DNA of 64,000 nt from Methanomassiliicoccales archaeon (GTDB lineage Archaea; Thermoplasmatota; Thermoplasmata; Methanomassiliicoccales; UBA472). Position numbers and translations under genes: made by a program. Each line of letters starts with the position of its first letter. The stretch's first letter is position 1. The notes beneath the pieces were generated by a model. It was not told where the DNA came from. It saw only the letters and a list, made by a program, of their open reading frames with translations, and searched no databases. Shown piece by piece: positions 1 to 8,813 of this stretch. Location: NCBI GenBank assembly GCA_013415865.1, contig CP058896.1, positions 455,957 through 519,956 of the forward strand. Direction: 5' to 3'.

Positions 1-822
1 GCAAGATTGCCGAGGCCAATGAGGTCTGTAAAGGAGGTCCTCGTGATCGGCGGGGCGGGAAAGATGGGGCTCTGGTTCGCCAGATATATGGCGATGAGGG
101 GTCACAAGGTCAAGATATTTGACAAGAAGAGGTGCAAGGAGTTCCCGAACGTGACCGACATGACGACATCGGTCAAGGCAGCGGACGTCATCATCGTGGC
201 GGTGCCGATCTCCGAGGCCAAAGGGGTGCTGGAGAAGATAATTGAGGCGAGACCGAAAGGGCTTGTCTTCGACATCATGTCGGTCAAGCAACCGATCATC
301 CGGACCCTGGAGAGAGCGGCCGAGGAGGGGCTGAAGGTCTGCAGCGTCCACCCGATGTTCGGGCCGGACGCGCTCTCGATGTACAGCAGGAACATCATCG
401 TATGCGACTGTGGTTCCACCAGAGGTGTTGAGGAGTTCCTGCCTCTGGTGGAGGGGATGGGGGCGAACATAACTGAGATGCCGGTGACCGAGCATGATAT
501 GCTCATATCCTATGTGCTTGGCCTGAGCCACGCGATAAACATCGCATTCTTCAGCTCACTTAGGGCCTCAGGCATAGAGTTCAAGAGCTTTGAGGACATC
601 GCCTCCACGACGTTCAAGAGACAGGCCTCGTCCGCCAGGAGGGTCGCCTTGGAATCCCCTGACCTATATTACGAGATCCAGCACGAGAACCCTTACACGG
701 AGAGGTGCTTCGATCTCCTGATGAAGGTCATAACAGACCTGAAGGATTCGGCCCTCTCCGAGGACAAGGAACGTTTCGTCCAGATGATGAAGGAAGGCAG
801 GAAGTATTTCGGAGATGATTGA
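1..822 (+). CDS. tyrA: Prephenate dehydrogenase (TyrA), 5' truncated by window edge
   Basis: Oxidises prephenate to 4-hydroxyphenylpyruvate in tyrosine synthesis. The frame is open to the first base of the window (a TTG lies at 7), so the true start is probably upstream. The visible part begins with a Rossmann nucleotide-binding motif (VIGGAGKMG) and carries the TyrA signature HPMFGPD near residue 118. The short linker before the Rossmann fold resembles the joint in chorismate mutase-TyrA fusions, so an AroQ domain may lie outside the window; this is inference. The stop abuts the asd start directly (TGA then ATG), so the two genes are probably co-transcribed. The family assignment is firm, the 5' end is not. 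Confidence 0.87.
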   Translation, partial: ARLPRPMRSVKEVLVIGGAGKMGLWFARYMAMRGHKVKIFDKKRCKEFPNVTDMTTSVKAADVIIVAVPISEAKGVLEKIIEARPKGLVFDIMSVKQPIIRTLERAAEEGLKVCSVHPMFGPDALSMYSRNIIVCDCGSTRGVEEFLPLVEGMGANITEMPVTEHDMLISYVLGLSHAINIAFFSSLRASGIEFKSFEDIASTTFKRQASSARRVALESPDLYYEIQHENPYTERCFDLLMKVITDLKDSALSEDKERFVQMMKEGRKYFGDD

Positions 823-1887
823 ATGGCGAAGATACAGGTTGCAGTGCTAGGCGCGACTGGAATGATAGGGCAGAGGTTCGTCCAGCTCCTCGAGGACCAT
901 CCCTGGTTCGAGATCGGCGGGCTCTATGCCTCCGAGAGGTCGGAAGGGAAGAGGCTGGCAGACGTCATGAAGGTCAAGGACCATGTCTTCAAGGAGGAGA
1001 CCCTCGAGAGAAGGATCGAGCAGCTGGACGCCAAGGCGGTCGCGAAAAGATGCCGCGTCGCCTTCTCCGGACTTCCATCGGACATCGCCAAGGACATCGA
1101 GACCTCCTTGTCGGAAGAGGGCGTCGCGGTCTTCTCCAACGCAGCCTCGCATAGGATGAGGCCAGATGTACCTTTGCTGATCCCTGAGGTGAACCCTGAC
1201 CATCTGGACCTCATCAAAAAGCAGAAATGCTATAAGGATGGGGGGTACATCGTCACCAACGCGAACTGCTCGACCACGGGTCTGGCGCTGCCGTTGAAGG
1301 CGATCTTAGAGGCGTTCGGGCTGAAGTTCGTCTGCGTCTCCACATACCAGGCCATATCGGGCGCAGGATATCCTGGCGTACCCTCACTGGATATCATGGC
1401 GAACATCGTGCCGTTCATCAAGAACGAAGAAGAGAAGATGGAAGAGGAGATCTTCAAGATGCTCGGCAAGAAGACCGCCAAGGGCATAGAGATGCCAAAG
1501 TTCGATATGGTGGCTTCATGCGCCAGGGTCCCCGTGATAGATGGACACACCGAGTCCGTGGTCATCAAGATGGATAAGGAGGCCTCGGTCGATGAGGTGG
1601 TGAAGGTGCTGACGAAGTTCAGGCCCGCCCCGCAGAGGCTGGGGCTCCCTACCGCCCCCTTGAGACCCATAATCGTCCGCATGGAGGAGAACCGCCCGCA
1701 GCCCCTATGCGATGTCTATGCTGGAGAGCCTTCGCGCGCAAGAGGGATGGCGGTGACGGTCGGAAGGGTGAGGCAGAGCGGAAACAAATATACGAAACTA
1801 TGGCTGTTATCCCATAACACCCTGAGGGGCGGTGCCGGAGGCTCGGTCCTCAACGCCGAGCTGGCAAGAGCTAAGAAATTGCTTTGA
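823..1887 (+). CDS. asd: Aspartate-semialdehyde dehydrogenase
   Basis: Reduces aspartyl phosphate to aspartate 4-semialdehyde (ASA), the branch point to threonine, methionine and lysine. The 354-residue protein has an N-terminal Rossmann motif (VLGATGMIGQRF) and the catalytic cysteine in NANCSTTGLALPL near residue 150, the archaeal/fungal-type arrangement. The start follows the tyrA stop immediately. Downstream lies the module that inserts sulfur into ASA to make homocysteine, so Asd probably supplies that substrate directly; aspartate kinase is encoded about 8 kb downstream in the same direction. Confidence 0.95.
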   Translation: MAKIQVAVLGATGMIGQRFVQLLEDHPWFEIGGLYASERSEGKRLADVMKVKDHVFKEETLERRIEQLDAKAVAKRCRVAFSGLPSDIAKDIETSLSEEGVAVFSNAASHRMRPDVPLLIPEVNPDHLDLIKKQKCYKDGGYIVTNANCSTTGLALPLKAILEAFGLKFVCVSTYQAISGAGYPGVPSLDIMANIVPFIKNEEEKMEEEIFKMLGKKTAKGIEMPKFDMVASCARVPVIDGHTESVVIKMDKEASVDEVVKVLTKFRPAPQRLGLPTAPLRPIIVRMEENRPQPLCDVYAGEPSRARGMAVTVGRVRQSGNKYTKLWLLSHNTLRGGAGGSVLNAELARAKKLL

Positions 1888-1897
1888 GGTGATGGGA

Positions 1898-3064
1898 TTG
1901 AAGAGGACCGTCGAGGAGATCAACGCCAGGATCAAAAAGGGCGATGCGGTCGTCATGACCGCCGAGGAGGCCATTGACCTGGTGAAGAAGGATGGCCTGG
2001 AGAAGGCCACCGAACAGGTGGATGTAGTGACGACCGGCACCTTCGGGGCAATGTGCTCCTCTGGCGCGTTCATCAATTTCGGTCACTCCGAGCCGCCGAT
2101 CAAGATGTCCAAGGTCTTCCTGAACGATGTGCCGGCCTATGGAGGGATAGCAGCGGTCGACGCCTACATCGGAGCGACCGAGGAATCCTCCAACGGCCGC
2201 CACGATTATGGGGGGGCACATGTGATCGAGGACCTCATCGCCGGCAGGCCTGTCAAGCTGAAGGCGACCTCAAAGGGCACGGACTGCTATCCTCGCAAGG
2301 AGATAGAGACGTTCATCACCCTCAAGACCGTTAACCAGGCATATCTGTTCAATCCTCGGAACATGTACCAGAACTATGCGGTCGCAACGAACTCCAGCGA
2401 TAGGACCCTGTTCACCTACATGGGAAAGCTCCTGCCCAACATGAAGAACGCCACATATTCCAGCTCTGGTCAGCTCTCCCCCTTGCTGAAGGACCCGAAG
2501 CTGAGGACGATCGGCATAGGCACGAGGATCTTCTTGGGAGGGGCACAAGGGTATGTGAGCTGGGAAGGTACCCAATATAAGACAAACGTCCCGATGCGGA
2601 ACGGAGTGCCCTCGGCCTCTGCCAGGACGCTTGCGGTCATCGGCGACATGAAACAGATGTCCACGGAATACATCCGGGCGCTGTACATGAACCGTTACGG
2701 CATCAGCTTGGCAGTTGGCATCGGGGTACCTATACCGGTCATCGATGAGGACATCATGCGCACCTGTGCCCTGACAGATGAGGAGCTCTTCGCGCCAGTG
2801 GTCGACTATGCCCTCCAGTCAAGGAACAGAAGGCCCATACAAGAGGTCTCATATGCAGAGCTCCGCTCGGGCACGATCAACGTGAAGGGAAAGAAGGTCA
2901 AGACCTCCTCGCTCTCATCATATTACAAGGCAAGGCAGATCGCCATCGAGCTCAAGCGGCAGATAATGGAGAAGGAGTTCCTGCTCACGCAGTTCGTTCA
3001 GGCGATGCCAGAGGAGCGGGCGATACGGCCTTTGGACGTCAGGTCGAGGGAGGAGGTGCTCTGA
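1898..3064 (+). CDS. L-aspartate semialdehyde sulfurtransferase (DUF39/COG1900 homocysteine synthesis protein)
   Basis: DUF39 proteins, studied in Methanosarcina acetivorans, convert aspartate semialdehyde to homocysteine with the NIL-ferredoxin partner encoded next. The protein reads MKRTVEEINARIKKGDAVV and contains conserved cysteines, for example in GAMCSSGAFINFG and KGTDCYP. I chose the TTG at 1898 because a full Shine-Dalgarno GAGGTGAT (1886-1893) sits 4 nt before it and homologs begin at this point; the ATG at 1892 overlaps that ribosome site. At 388 residues it lacks the C-terminal CBS pair found in some homologs. It follows asd by 10 nt and overlaps the ferredoxin gene. Confidence 0.9.
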   Translation: MKRTVEEINARIKKGDAVVMTAEEAIDLVKKDGLEKATEQVDVVTTGTFGAMCSSGAFINFGHSEPPIKMSKVFLNDVPAYGGIAAVDAYIGATEESSNGRHDYGGAHVIEDLIAGRPVKLKATSKGTDCYPRKEIETFITLKTVNQAYLFNPRNMYQNYAVATNSSDRTLFTYMGKLLPNMKNATYSSSGQLSPLLKDPKLRTIGIGTRIFLGGAQGYVSWEGTQYKTNVPMRNGVPSASARTLAVIGDMKQMSTEYIRALYMNRYGISLAVGIGVPIPVIDEDIMRTCALTDEELFAPVVDYALQSRNRRPIQEVSYAELRSGTINVKGKKVKTSSLSSYYKARQIAIELKRQIMEKEFLLTQFVQAMPEERAIRPLDVRSREEVL

Positions 3065-3468
3065 TGGGGTCGAACAGGTACATGCTGTTCTTCACACCGG
3101 ACCTGATCAATGAGCCGATAACGTACCGGATGGTCAAGGACTTTGACCTGATGATAAATATACTGAGGGCCGAGATCGATGACACCGGAGGGCGCCTTAT
3201 GATCGCGTTCGAGGGTAGCCCGCAACAGATCAAGAGCGCTTTGAAATATCTCACGGACAACAAGGTCCAGATCAAGGAGCTCAACGAATATGTGCACAAG
3301 GATGCGGACAGGTGCACCGATTGCGGGATGTGCGTATCCGTCTGCCCCGTCAGCGCGTTCGTGGTCGACAGGGGCACCTGGAAGATCATCTTCAACAGCG
3401 ACAAGTGCATCGCCTGCGGGATGTGCATCGACGCATGCCCTCCAGGGGCGATGAAGTTGGGCCAATGA
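3064..3468 (+). CDS. NIL-domain ferredoxin, partner of DUF39 in homocysteine synthesis
   Basis: The 134-residue protein has an N-terminal NIL (ACT-like) domain (about residues 5-75) followed by two [4Fe-4S] motifs, CTDCGMCVSVCP (about 84-95) and CIACGMCIDACP (about 115-126). In methanogens this NIL-Fer protein is required with the DUF39 protein to make homocysteine from aspartate semialdehyde and sulfide or persulfide, probably as electron or sulfur relay. The start codon overlaps the DUF39 stop and its own stop overlaps the next start (ATGA), so the three proteins are translationally coupled. Confidence 0.92.
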   Translation: MGSNRYMLFFTPDLINEPITYRMVKDFDLMINILRAEIDDTGGRLMIAFEGSPQQIKSALKYLTDNKVQIKELNEYVHKDADRCTDCGMCVSVCPVSAFVVDRGTWKIIFNSDKCIACGMCIDACPPGAMKLGQ

Positions 3469-4190
3469 TCGTCAGAAGGCATTTCGAACTCGGTGAGACG
3501 GCGGTCACCATCGTTGCAGAGGAGGAGCTCATAGGCCATGCCGAGAGGAGCATCTTCGATTCGAGGGAGGAGCTCCTTTCGTTCCTGGCCAAAGACCCCT
3601 TCTTCGGGCTGACATTGGAACCTTACGAAGAGCCGAGGGCCTCGCCCCCCATCGTCAAGAGGATGTGCGAGGCCGCGAGGGCCGCCAACGTGGGCCCGAT
3701 GGCGGCGGTCGCCGGGGCCATCGCTGAGGCTGCGCTGGAGGCCATGGTGGAGCGGGGGGCGGACCACGCCATCGTCGATAATGGCGGTGACATAGCGATG
3801 GTCCTGAGGAAGGAGACGGCGGTCGGTATCTATGCCGGGGACTCCCCATTCAAGGGGTTCGCGTATATGGTACCTCCCACCGATGGGAGATACGGGATAT
3901 GCACCTCCTCAGGGACCGTGGGACCTTCGATATCCTTTGGTATCGCGGATGCTGCGACCGTCTTCGCAAAGGACGTCGCCCTGGCGGACGCCTGCGCCAC
4001 AGCCCTTGGTAATATGGTAAGGTCGCCGGATGAGGATGTCCTGAGCGATGCCGTGAGGTCCATCTCAGGGATCAGGGGTGTTGATGGCTGCGTTGTCATC
4101 GTGGGCGACAGGCTCGCAATGAGGGGCAAGGTCCCTGACCTCGTGAGATGCGACGAGACACGATACAAGGTGTCGGAACGATACCTCTGA
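3465..4190 (+). CDS. UPF0280/COG2122 family protein, homocysteine-synthesis accessory
   Basis: A 241-residue protein of the UPF0280 (COG2122) family, related in fold to ApbE-like FAD transferases. Recognisable stretches include GPMAAVAGAIAEAALEAM and the glycine-rich NGGDIAM. COG2122 was linked genetically to homocysteine formation together with DUF39 and NIL-Fer; its chemistry is unsettled. The start at 3465 gives an ATGA overlap with the ferredoxin stop. It is the last gene of the tyrA-asd-homocysteine unit; an 88-nt gap with a promoter separates it from hisG. Confidence 0.85.
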   Translation: MIVRRHFELGETAVTIVAEEELIGHAERSIFDSREELLSFLAKDPFFGLTLEPYEEPRASPPIVKRMCEAARAANVGPMAAVAGAIAEAALEAMVERGADHAIVDNGGDIAMVLRKETAVGIYAGDSPFKGFAYMVPPTDGRYGICTSSGTVGPSISFGIADAATVFAKDVALADACATALGNMVRSPDEDVLSDAVRSISGIRGVDGCVVIVGDRLAMRGKVPDLVRCDETRYKVSERYL

Positions 4191-4222
4191 ACCTGCCATA
4201 ATGCCCGTCCCCGGCCCTCCTG

Positions 4223-4232
4223 ATATAAAAAG
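4223..4232 (+). promoter_or_regulatory. TATA box of the his operon
   Basis: ATATAAAAAG lies in the 88-nt gap between the COG2122 gene and hisG. Transcription would start near 4254, giving a leader of about 25 nt that contains the hisG ribosome site GGTGA (4270-4274). Confidence 0.6.
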
Positions 4233-4278
4233 GTTGAAGTACGCTGTCCCCATTCTCCGCCCTGCTACCGGTGAGCAG

Positions 4279-5142
4279 ATGGCATTGAAATTGGCCATAC
4301 CCAACAAGGGAAGGTTGAACGAGAAGTCCGTCCAGATGTTGAAGCAGGCGGGCCTGGAGTTCGATGACGCGGACGAGCGCAAGCTGTATGCGAACGTGAA
4401 GCGCAGGGACATCTCGATAATGTTCCTCCGCGCGAGCGACATCGTCAGGTTCGTGCATTCGGGGGCCGTCGACATGGGCATCACCGGTAAGGACCTGATC
4501 ATGGAGCAGGATGCCGACGTCAAGGTACTGGACGAGCTGAACTTCGGCCACTGCCGATTGTCCGTGGCCGCCCCGGAGTCATCTGGGATAGACAGCGTCG
4601 ACAAGGTCAAGGACGGCACGGTCGTGGCGACCTCCTTTCCCTCGATGACCAAACGTTACTTCTCCAAGCTCGGAAAGAAGGTCCAGATCGAGGAGATATC
4701 TGGCGCGGCCGAGATAACGCCCCATCTGGGCGTCGCTCAGATAATAGTGGACCTCGTCTCGAGCGGCTCCACCCTCAAGATGAACCACCTCAAGGAGATC
4801 GCCGTCATCGCCGAATCACAGGCAGTGGTGATCGCCAACAAGAAGGCCTTCAGGGAGCAAAGGGAAAAGATGGAGGAGCTGGTCTCTGCCATACGCAGCG
4901 TGCTCGACGCAGAGAACAAGAAGTACCTCATGGCCGATGTGCCGACCTCCTCATTGGAGGAGGTAAAAAAATTCTTCCCAGGCATCGCGGGGCCGACGGT
5001 CATGAACATCATGGGCAGGGACGATGTCGTCGCCATCCATGTGGTCGTGGACAAGGACAAGGTGTATGACGCCATCGTCAGGTTGAAGAAGATGGGAGCG
5101 AGCGGGATCCTCATAACCCCGATCGACCGGATGGTCCCGTGA
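4279..5142 (+). CDS. hisG: ATP phosphoribosyltransferase, long form (HisG)
   Basis: First step of histidine synthesis: ATP plus PRPP gives phosphoribosyl-ATP. The 287-residue protein starts MALKLAIPNKGRLNEKS and carries the catalytic bilobed domain (DMGITGKDLI; the PRPP site SSGSTLKMNHL near residue 170) followed by the C-terminal ACT-like regulatory domain (about 210-287), so it is the HisZ-independent, histidine-inhibited type. The in-frame start at 4201 is rejected because the TATA box lies inside that stretch; the ATG at 4279 has GGTGA upstream. It opens the his operon. Confidence 0.96.
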   Translation: MALKLAIPNKGRLNEKSVQMLKQAGLEFDDADERKLYANVKRRDISIMFLRASDIVRFVHSGAVDMGITGKDLIMEQDADVKVLDELNFGHCRLSVAAPESSGIDSVDKVKDGTVVATSFPSMTKRYFSKLGKKVQIEEISGAAEITPHLGVAQIIVDLVSSGSTLKMNHLKEIAVIAESQAVVIANKKAFREQREKMEELVSAIRSVLDAENKKYLMADVPTSSLEEVKKFFPGIAGPTVMNIMGRDDVVAIHVVVDKDKVYDAIVRLKKMGASGILITPIDRMVP

Positions 5143-5151
5143 GGTGAGGAC

Positions 5152-6213
5152 ATGAAGCAGCGATGGCTCAGGTCCACCGTCAGGGACCTTCAACTGTATT
5201 ATGACCCAGATATCAAAGGTTCCCCCTTGAGGATGGACACCAACACCAACCCGCTCGGGGAGAACCCCGCCGTGAGGGAGGCCCTGGCCGAGGGCGCATC
5301 GCTGGGCCTTGAGCAGTACCCGTCCACATACGGCGATGGTCTGAGGAGGGAGCTGGCCTCGTTCTATGGCCTGAGAAAGGAGAACTTCGTTGTCGGAAAC
5401 GGCTCGGACGAGATACTGGACATCATCTTCAAGACATTCATGGAGCCGGGAGGCAATGTGGTCATGGCCTACCCTTCCTACTCCCTCCACGGGTGGTTCG
5501 CACAGGTCAACGGGGGCGGAGCGGTACAGGTGGACCTTAGAGAGGGGTATCAGTTGGACGTCGACGGTATGCTCGATGCAAAGGGGGACCTTGTCATCGT
5601 CTGCACGCCGAACAACCCCACCTCGAACTCCTTCATGAAAGAGGACGTATTGCGCCTGGTATCGGAATCGGACAGGCCCGTCGTGGTCGACGAGGCATAT
5701 GGCGAGTTCGCCCCTGCAGGCAGCTCGTTCATCCCACTGGTGGAGGACTTCGAGAACCTCATCGTCACAAGGACATTCTCCAAAGCATATGCATTAGCGG
5801 GTATGAGGATAGGCTATTCGATCGCGAACAAAGACCTCACTCTGGCGATGCAGAAGGTCCGGGTGCCTTACTCCCTGAACAAGATCAGCGAGCTCGTTGC
5901 CATAAAGGCATTGAGGGACCAGGATTTCGTAAGGAGGACCATTGAGGTGGTCTCCTCTGAGAGAAAGAGGCTGGAGGACGGGCTATCGGCCCTTGGCCTC
6001 GAGGTCTTCCCATCCCAGGCCAATTTCATATTGTTCAAATGCCCGATGGGCTCGGATGTCCTCGTTTCCAGGCTGAGGGAGAAGAACGTCCTGATAAGGG
6101 ACTTTGGAAACAAGAGGCTGCTCAAGGACTGTGCCAGGACCACGATAGGCACGAGGGAGCAGAACGACATCCTACTTGAGAAGATGGCCGAGGTGGTCAA
6201 GGAATGTCGCTGA
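5152..6213 (+). CDS. hisC: Histidinol-phosphate aminotransferase (HisC)
   Basis: PLP-dependent transamination of imidazole acetol phosphate with glutamate to give histidinol phosphate. The 353-residue fold-type I aminotransferase shows DTNTNPLGENP at the N-terminus, CTPNNPTSN, VDEAYGEF and the PLP-lysine segment TFSKAYALAGMRIGY near residue 210. ATG at 5152 follows GAGGTGAGG. The 3' end overlaps hisH by 10 nt. A second fold-type I enzyme in the window (the CobD homolog) is assigned separately by context. Confidence 0.95.
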   Translation: MKQRWLRSTVRDLQLYYDPDIKGSPLRMDTNTNPLGENPAVREALAEGASLGLEQYPSTYGDGLRRELASFYGLRKENFVVGNGSDEILDIIFKTFMEPGGNVVMAYPSYSLHGWFAQVNGGGAVQVDLREGYQLDVDGMLDAKGDLVIVCTPNNPTSNSFMKEDVLRLVSESDRPVVVDEAYGEFAPAGSSFIPLVEDFENLIVTRTFSKAYALAGMRIGYSIANKDLTLAMQKVRVPYSLNKISELVAIKALRDQDFVRRTIEVVSSERKRLEDGLSALGLEVFPSQANFILFKCPMGSDVLVSRLREKNVLIRDFGNKRLLKDCARTTIGTREQNDILLEKMAEVVKECR

Positions 6214-6803
6214 AGGTCACGTTGGCAGATTACGGGGTAGGCAACCTTCACTCGATCCGCAAGGCATTGGAGAACTGCGGCGCCAAGGTCGAGGTCGTCG
6301 CGGAGATGAGGGCGTTGCTCAATGCGGAGTGCATCGTGCTGCCCGGTGTCGGGGCCTTTGACAAGACGATGGAAAGGCTTCAACCATATAAGGAAGATCT
6401 TGTCAAGATGTTGCTCTCTGGCACTCCCTGCCTGGGTATATGCATAGGAATGCAGATCATGTTCGGGTCGAGCGAGGAAGGGCAACAACCCGGCCTCGGC
6501 CTCCTGGGAGGGAAGGTCGTCAGGCTGAAGGCCGATAGGGTCCCGCACATGGGGTGGAACTCGGTACAGAGCAGCGATCCAATCTTCAAAGGCCTGCCAT
6601 CACCTTATTTCTATTTCGCGCACTCCTTCCATGCCAGCCCGAAGGAGGATGTCACCATCGGCACCACTGAGTATTATGGAAGGGTCCCGACGCTGTTCAA
6701 GAAGGCGAACACGTATGGCACACAGTTCCACCCTGAGAAGTCCTCGGCGTCGGGAATGGTGTTCCTACGCAACTTCATCACATTCGCGGAGGAGCAGTTA
6801 TGA
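6204..6803 (+). CDS. hisH: Imidazole glycerol phosphate synthase glutaminase subunit (HisH)
   Basis: Class I glutamine amidotransferase that supplies ammonia to HisF. The 199-residue protein shows the oxyanion/nucleophile segment PCLGICIGMQIMF with catalytic Cys near residue 77 and the His-Glu pair in GTQFHPEKSS near 178-182. The start lies inside hisC; the stop overlaps hisA as ATGA. Confidence 0.96.
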   Translation: MSLKVTLADYGVGNLHSIRKALENCGAKVEVVAEMRALLNAECIVLPGVGAFDKTMERLQPYKEDLVKMLLSGTPCLGICIGMQIMFGSSEEGQQPGLGLLGGKVVRLKADRVPHMGWNSVQSSDPIFKGLPSPYFYFAHSFHASPKEDVTIGTTEYYGRVPTLFKKANTYGTQFHPEKSSASGMVFLRNFITFAEEQL

Positions 6804-7507
6804 TAGTGATGCCGGCCATCGATATCCTGGGAGGGAAGGTCGTCCAGCTCGTGGGAGGCGTCCCTGGTACTGAGCAGATAAAGCTCCCAGACCCGCTGAC
6901 CTCCGCCAAGGGATGGGAGGAAAGGGGGGCCCCTATGTTGCATGTCATCGACCTTGACGCGGCCTTGGGAAGGGGCAACAATGTTCAGATCATGAGGAGG
7001 ATAGTCGAACGTTGCAATGTGCCAGTACAGGTCGGAGGAGGGGTGCGCTCCACCGAGGTGGTTCAATACCTTCTCGATTGCGGGGCGGCAAGGGTCATTG
7101 TCGGCACCAGGGCGATAAAGGACCGTAGTTGGTTGTCCTCGATCTCAACCTCCAACCCTGGGAAGGTCGTCCTGGCGCTCGATGTCAAAGGAGGGAACGT
7201 ACAGGTCAAAGGATGGCAGGAGGCCGCCCCTTACTCGCTGGAACACATGTTCGGGGCCATCGCCGACCTCCCTCTCGCCGGTGTCCTGTACACGAACGTG
7301 GACGTGGAGGGGCGGTGCAAGGGCATCGACGCAAAGGCCGTCAGGTCGTTCGTGGAAAGATGCCCCCACAAGGTGATAGCCTCAGGAGGGGTCTCTAGCC
7401 AGGAGGATATCGATGAACTTGAGGCGCTAGGGGTGTCCGAAGCGGTCGTCGGGCTAGCCATTTATACTGGCAAATTGAATCCTGACAAGCAGTGGAGGAA
7501 GAATTGA
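6800..7507 (+). CDS. hisA: ProFAR isomerase (HisA)
   Basis: TIM-barrel isomerase converting ProFAR to PRFAR. The 235-residue protein begins MIVMPAIDILGGKVVQL with the catalytic Asp of strand 1 and shows the phosphate-binding repeats VGGGVRS and ASGGVSS typical of HisA/HisF half-barrels. The ATG at 6800 overlaps the hisH stop; the ATG at 6809 would remove only three residues. The stop overlaps the hisB start as TGATG. Confidence 0.95.
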   Translation: MIVMPAIDILGGKVVQLVGGVPGTEQIKLPDPLTSAKGWEERGAPMLHVIDLDAALGRGNNVQIMRRIVERCNVPVQVGGGVRSTEVVQYLLDCGAARVIVGTRAIKDRSWLSSISTSNPGKVVLALDVKGGNVQVKGWQEAAPYSLEHMFGAIADLPLAGVLYTNVDVEGRCKGIDAKAVRSFVERCPHKVIASGGVSSQEDIDELEALGVSEAVVGLAIYTGKLNPDKQWRKN

Positions 7508-8058
7508 TGAGCAGGAGTGCGAGCGTGCAACGGAAGACCAAGGAGACCGAGGTCACAGTAACGGTAGACCTGGACGGGTCGGGAAGGTATACGGTCAGAT
7601 GCGAGGACCAGTTCCTGAGGCATATGCTCGAGACCTTTGCCAGATACTCTTCTTTCGATCTCGAGGTCACGGCCTCGGGGGACAATGTCCATCACCTGGT
7701 GGAGGATGTTGCGATAGTGCTCGGAAGCGCGGTGAAGGAGGCCCTCGGTGATGTCCCGATAGAGAGGATTGCGTCATCCATAGTGCCCATGGACGACGCC
7801 CTGGTGGAGGTGACCCTTGACATCATCGACCGCCCGTACGCTGACATCGATTGTCCAGACGTCATCTATCATCATTTCCTGAGGTCCTTCGCCATGTCGG
7901 CCGGGGTCACTTTACATGTCATTGTCAAACGGGGCTTCGACGAGCACCATATCGTCGAGGCGAGCGTCAAGGCGCTAGGGACCGCGATGCGCAAGGCCAC
8001 GGCTCCGAGGAAGGATGTCCTGAGCACAAAGGAGAGGCCTAAGATAAGGAGGGGCTAG
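7507..8058 (+). CDS. hisB: Imidazoleglycerol-phosphate dehydratase (HisB)
   Basis: Manganese-dependent dehydration of imidazole glycerol phosphate. The 183-residue monofunctional enzyme carries metal-binding histidines in [29 protein letters not shown] and DEHHIVEA. The ATG at 7507 overlaps the hisA stop and has GGAGGA upstream (7494-7499). It is not fused to a phosphatase; histidinol phosphatase is probably the PHP protein three genes downstream. Confidence 0.95.
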   Translation: MSRSASVQRKTKETEVTVTVDLDGSGRYTVRCEDQFLRHMLETFARYSSFDLEVTASGDNVHHLVEDVAIVLGSAVKEALGDVPIERIASSIVPMDDALVEVTLDIIDRPYADIDCPDVIYHHFLRSFAMSAGVTLHVIVKRGFDEHHIVEASVKALGTAMRKATAPRKDVLSTKERPKIRRG

Positions 8059-8060
8059 GG

Positions 8061-8813
8061 CTGCTGACCAAGCGGATCATACCGTGCCTTGACGTCAAGA
8101 ACGGAAAGGTCGTCAAGGGGATAAGGTTCCTGGACCTTCAGGACGTGGGAGACCCTCCGACGATGGCCTCGGAGTATGAGCGCCAAGGGGCGGACGAGAT
8201 CGTCTTCCTTGACATCTCGGCCTCTGCAGAAGGCCGAAAGACCATGCTGAACGTGGTCGAGAGGACGGCGGAGAGCCTGTTCATACCACTGACGGTCGGA
8301 GGAGGCATCAGGAGCAAGGAGGACATGAGGGAGGCTTTGAACGCAGGGGCGGACAAGGTGTCGGTGAACACGGTCGCCGTACAGCATCCTCATGTCATCT
8401 CAGAGTGCGCCAAGGATTTCGGGAGCCAGTGCGTCGTATGCGCAATAGATGCCAAAAGGACCGGGGGGTCTTGGAAGGTCTATACGCATGGTGGACGGAG
8501 GCCCACCGACCTCGATGCGGTGAAGTGGGCCGTCAGGGCGCAGGAGCTCGGGGCGGGCGAGATACTCCTGACCAGCATGGACGCCGACGGCACAAAGAAC
8601 GGTTATGATATAGAGCTCACGGCGGCAGTGGCAGAGGCTGTGACGATCCCCGTCATCGCGTCGGGAGGGTGCGGGACCCTTGAGCACATCTACGAGGTCC
8701 TGACAAAGACCAAGGCCGAGGCCGCCCTTGCCGCCTCGATATTCCATTATGGGGAGCTGAGCGTGGAGGAGTGCAAATCATATCTCAGGGAAAGGGGAGT
8801 GAGGGTCAGATGA
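8061..8813 (+). CDS. hisF: Imidazole glycerol phosphate synthase cyclase subunit (HisF), apparent CTG start
   Basis: The cyclase partner of HisH. The conserved N-terminus with catalytic Asp ([19 protein letters not shown]) is present in frame immediately after hisB, but no ATG, GTG or TTG precedes it: the frame has a stop at 8040, and the first usual start would be a GTG in the residue-27 region or ATG at 8145, deleting the first beta strand. CTG at 8061, with AAGGAGGGG at 8046-8054, restores M-L-T-K-R exactly as in homologs and gives a normal 250 residues. The second catalytic Asp lies in [14 protein letters not shown]. Translation from CTG is inferred. Confidence 0.88.
   Translation: MLTKRIIPCLDVKNGKVVKGIRFLDLQDVGDPPTMASEYERQGADEIVFLDISASAEGRKTMLNVVERTAESLFIPLTVGGGIRSKEDMREALNAGADKVSVNTVAVQHPHVISECAKDFGSQCVVCAIDAKRTGGSWKVYTHGGRRPTDLDAVKWAVRAQELGAGEILLTSMDADGTKNGYDIELTAAVAEAVTIPVIASGGCGTLEHIYEVLTKTKAEAALAASIFHYGELSVEECKSYLRERGVRVR

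Noticed and set aside
102-506. Long antisense frames over tyrA, asd, the his genes and other + strand genes
   Set aside because: They are shadows of high-GC codon usage; none has a family match or a ribosome site.
4201-4278. N-terminal extension of HisG from the ATG at 4201
   Set aside because: The stretch contains the TATA box, and HisG homologs start at the ATG of 4279.
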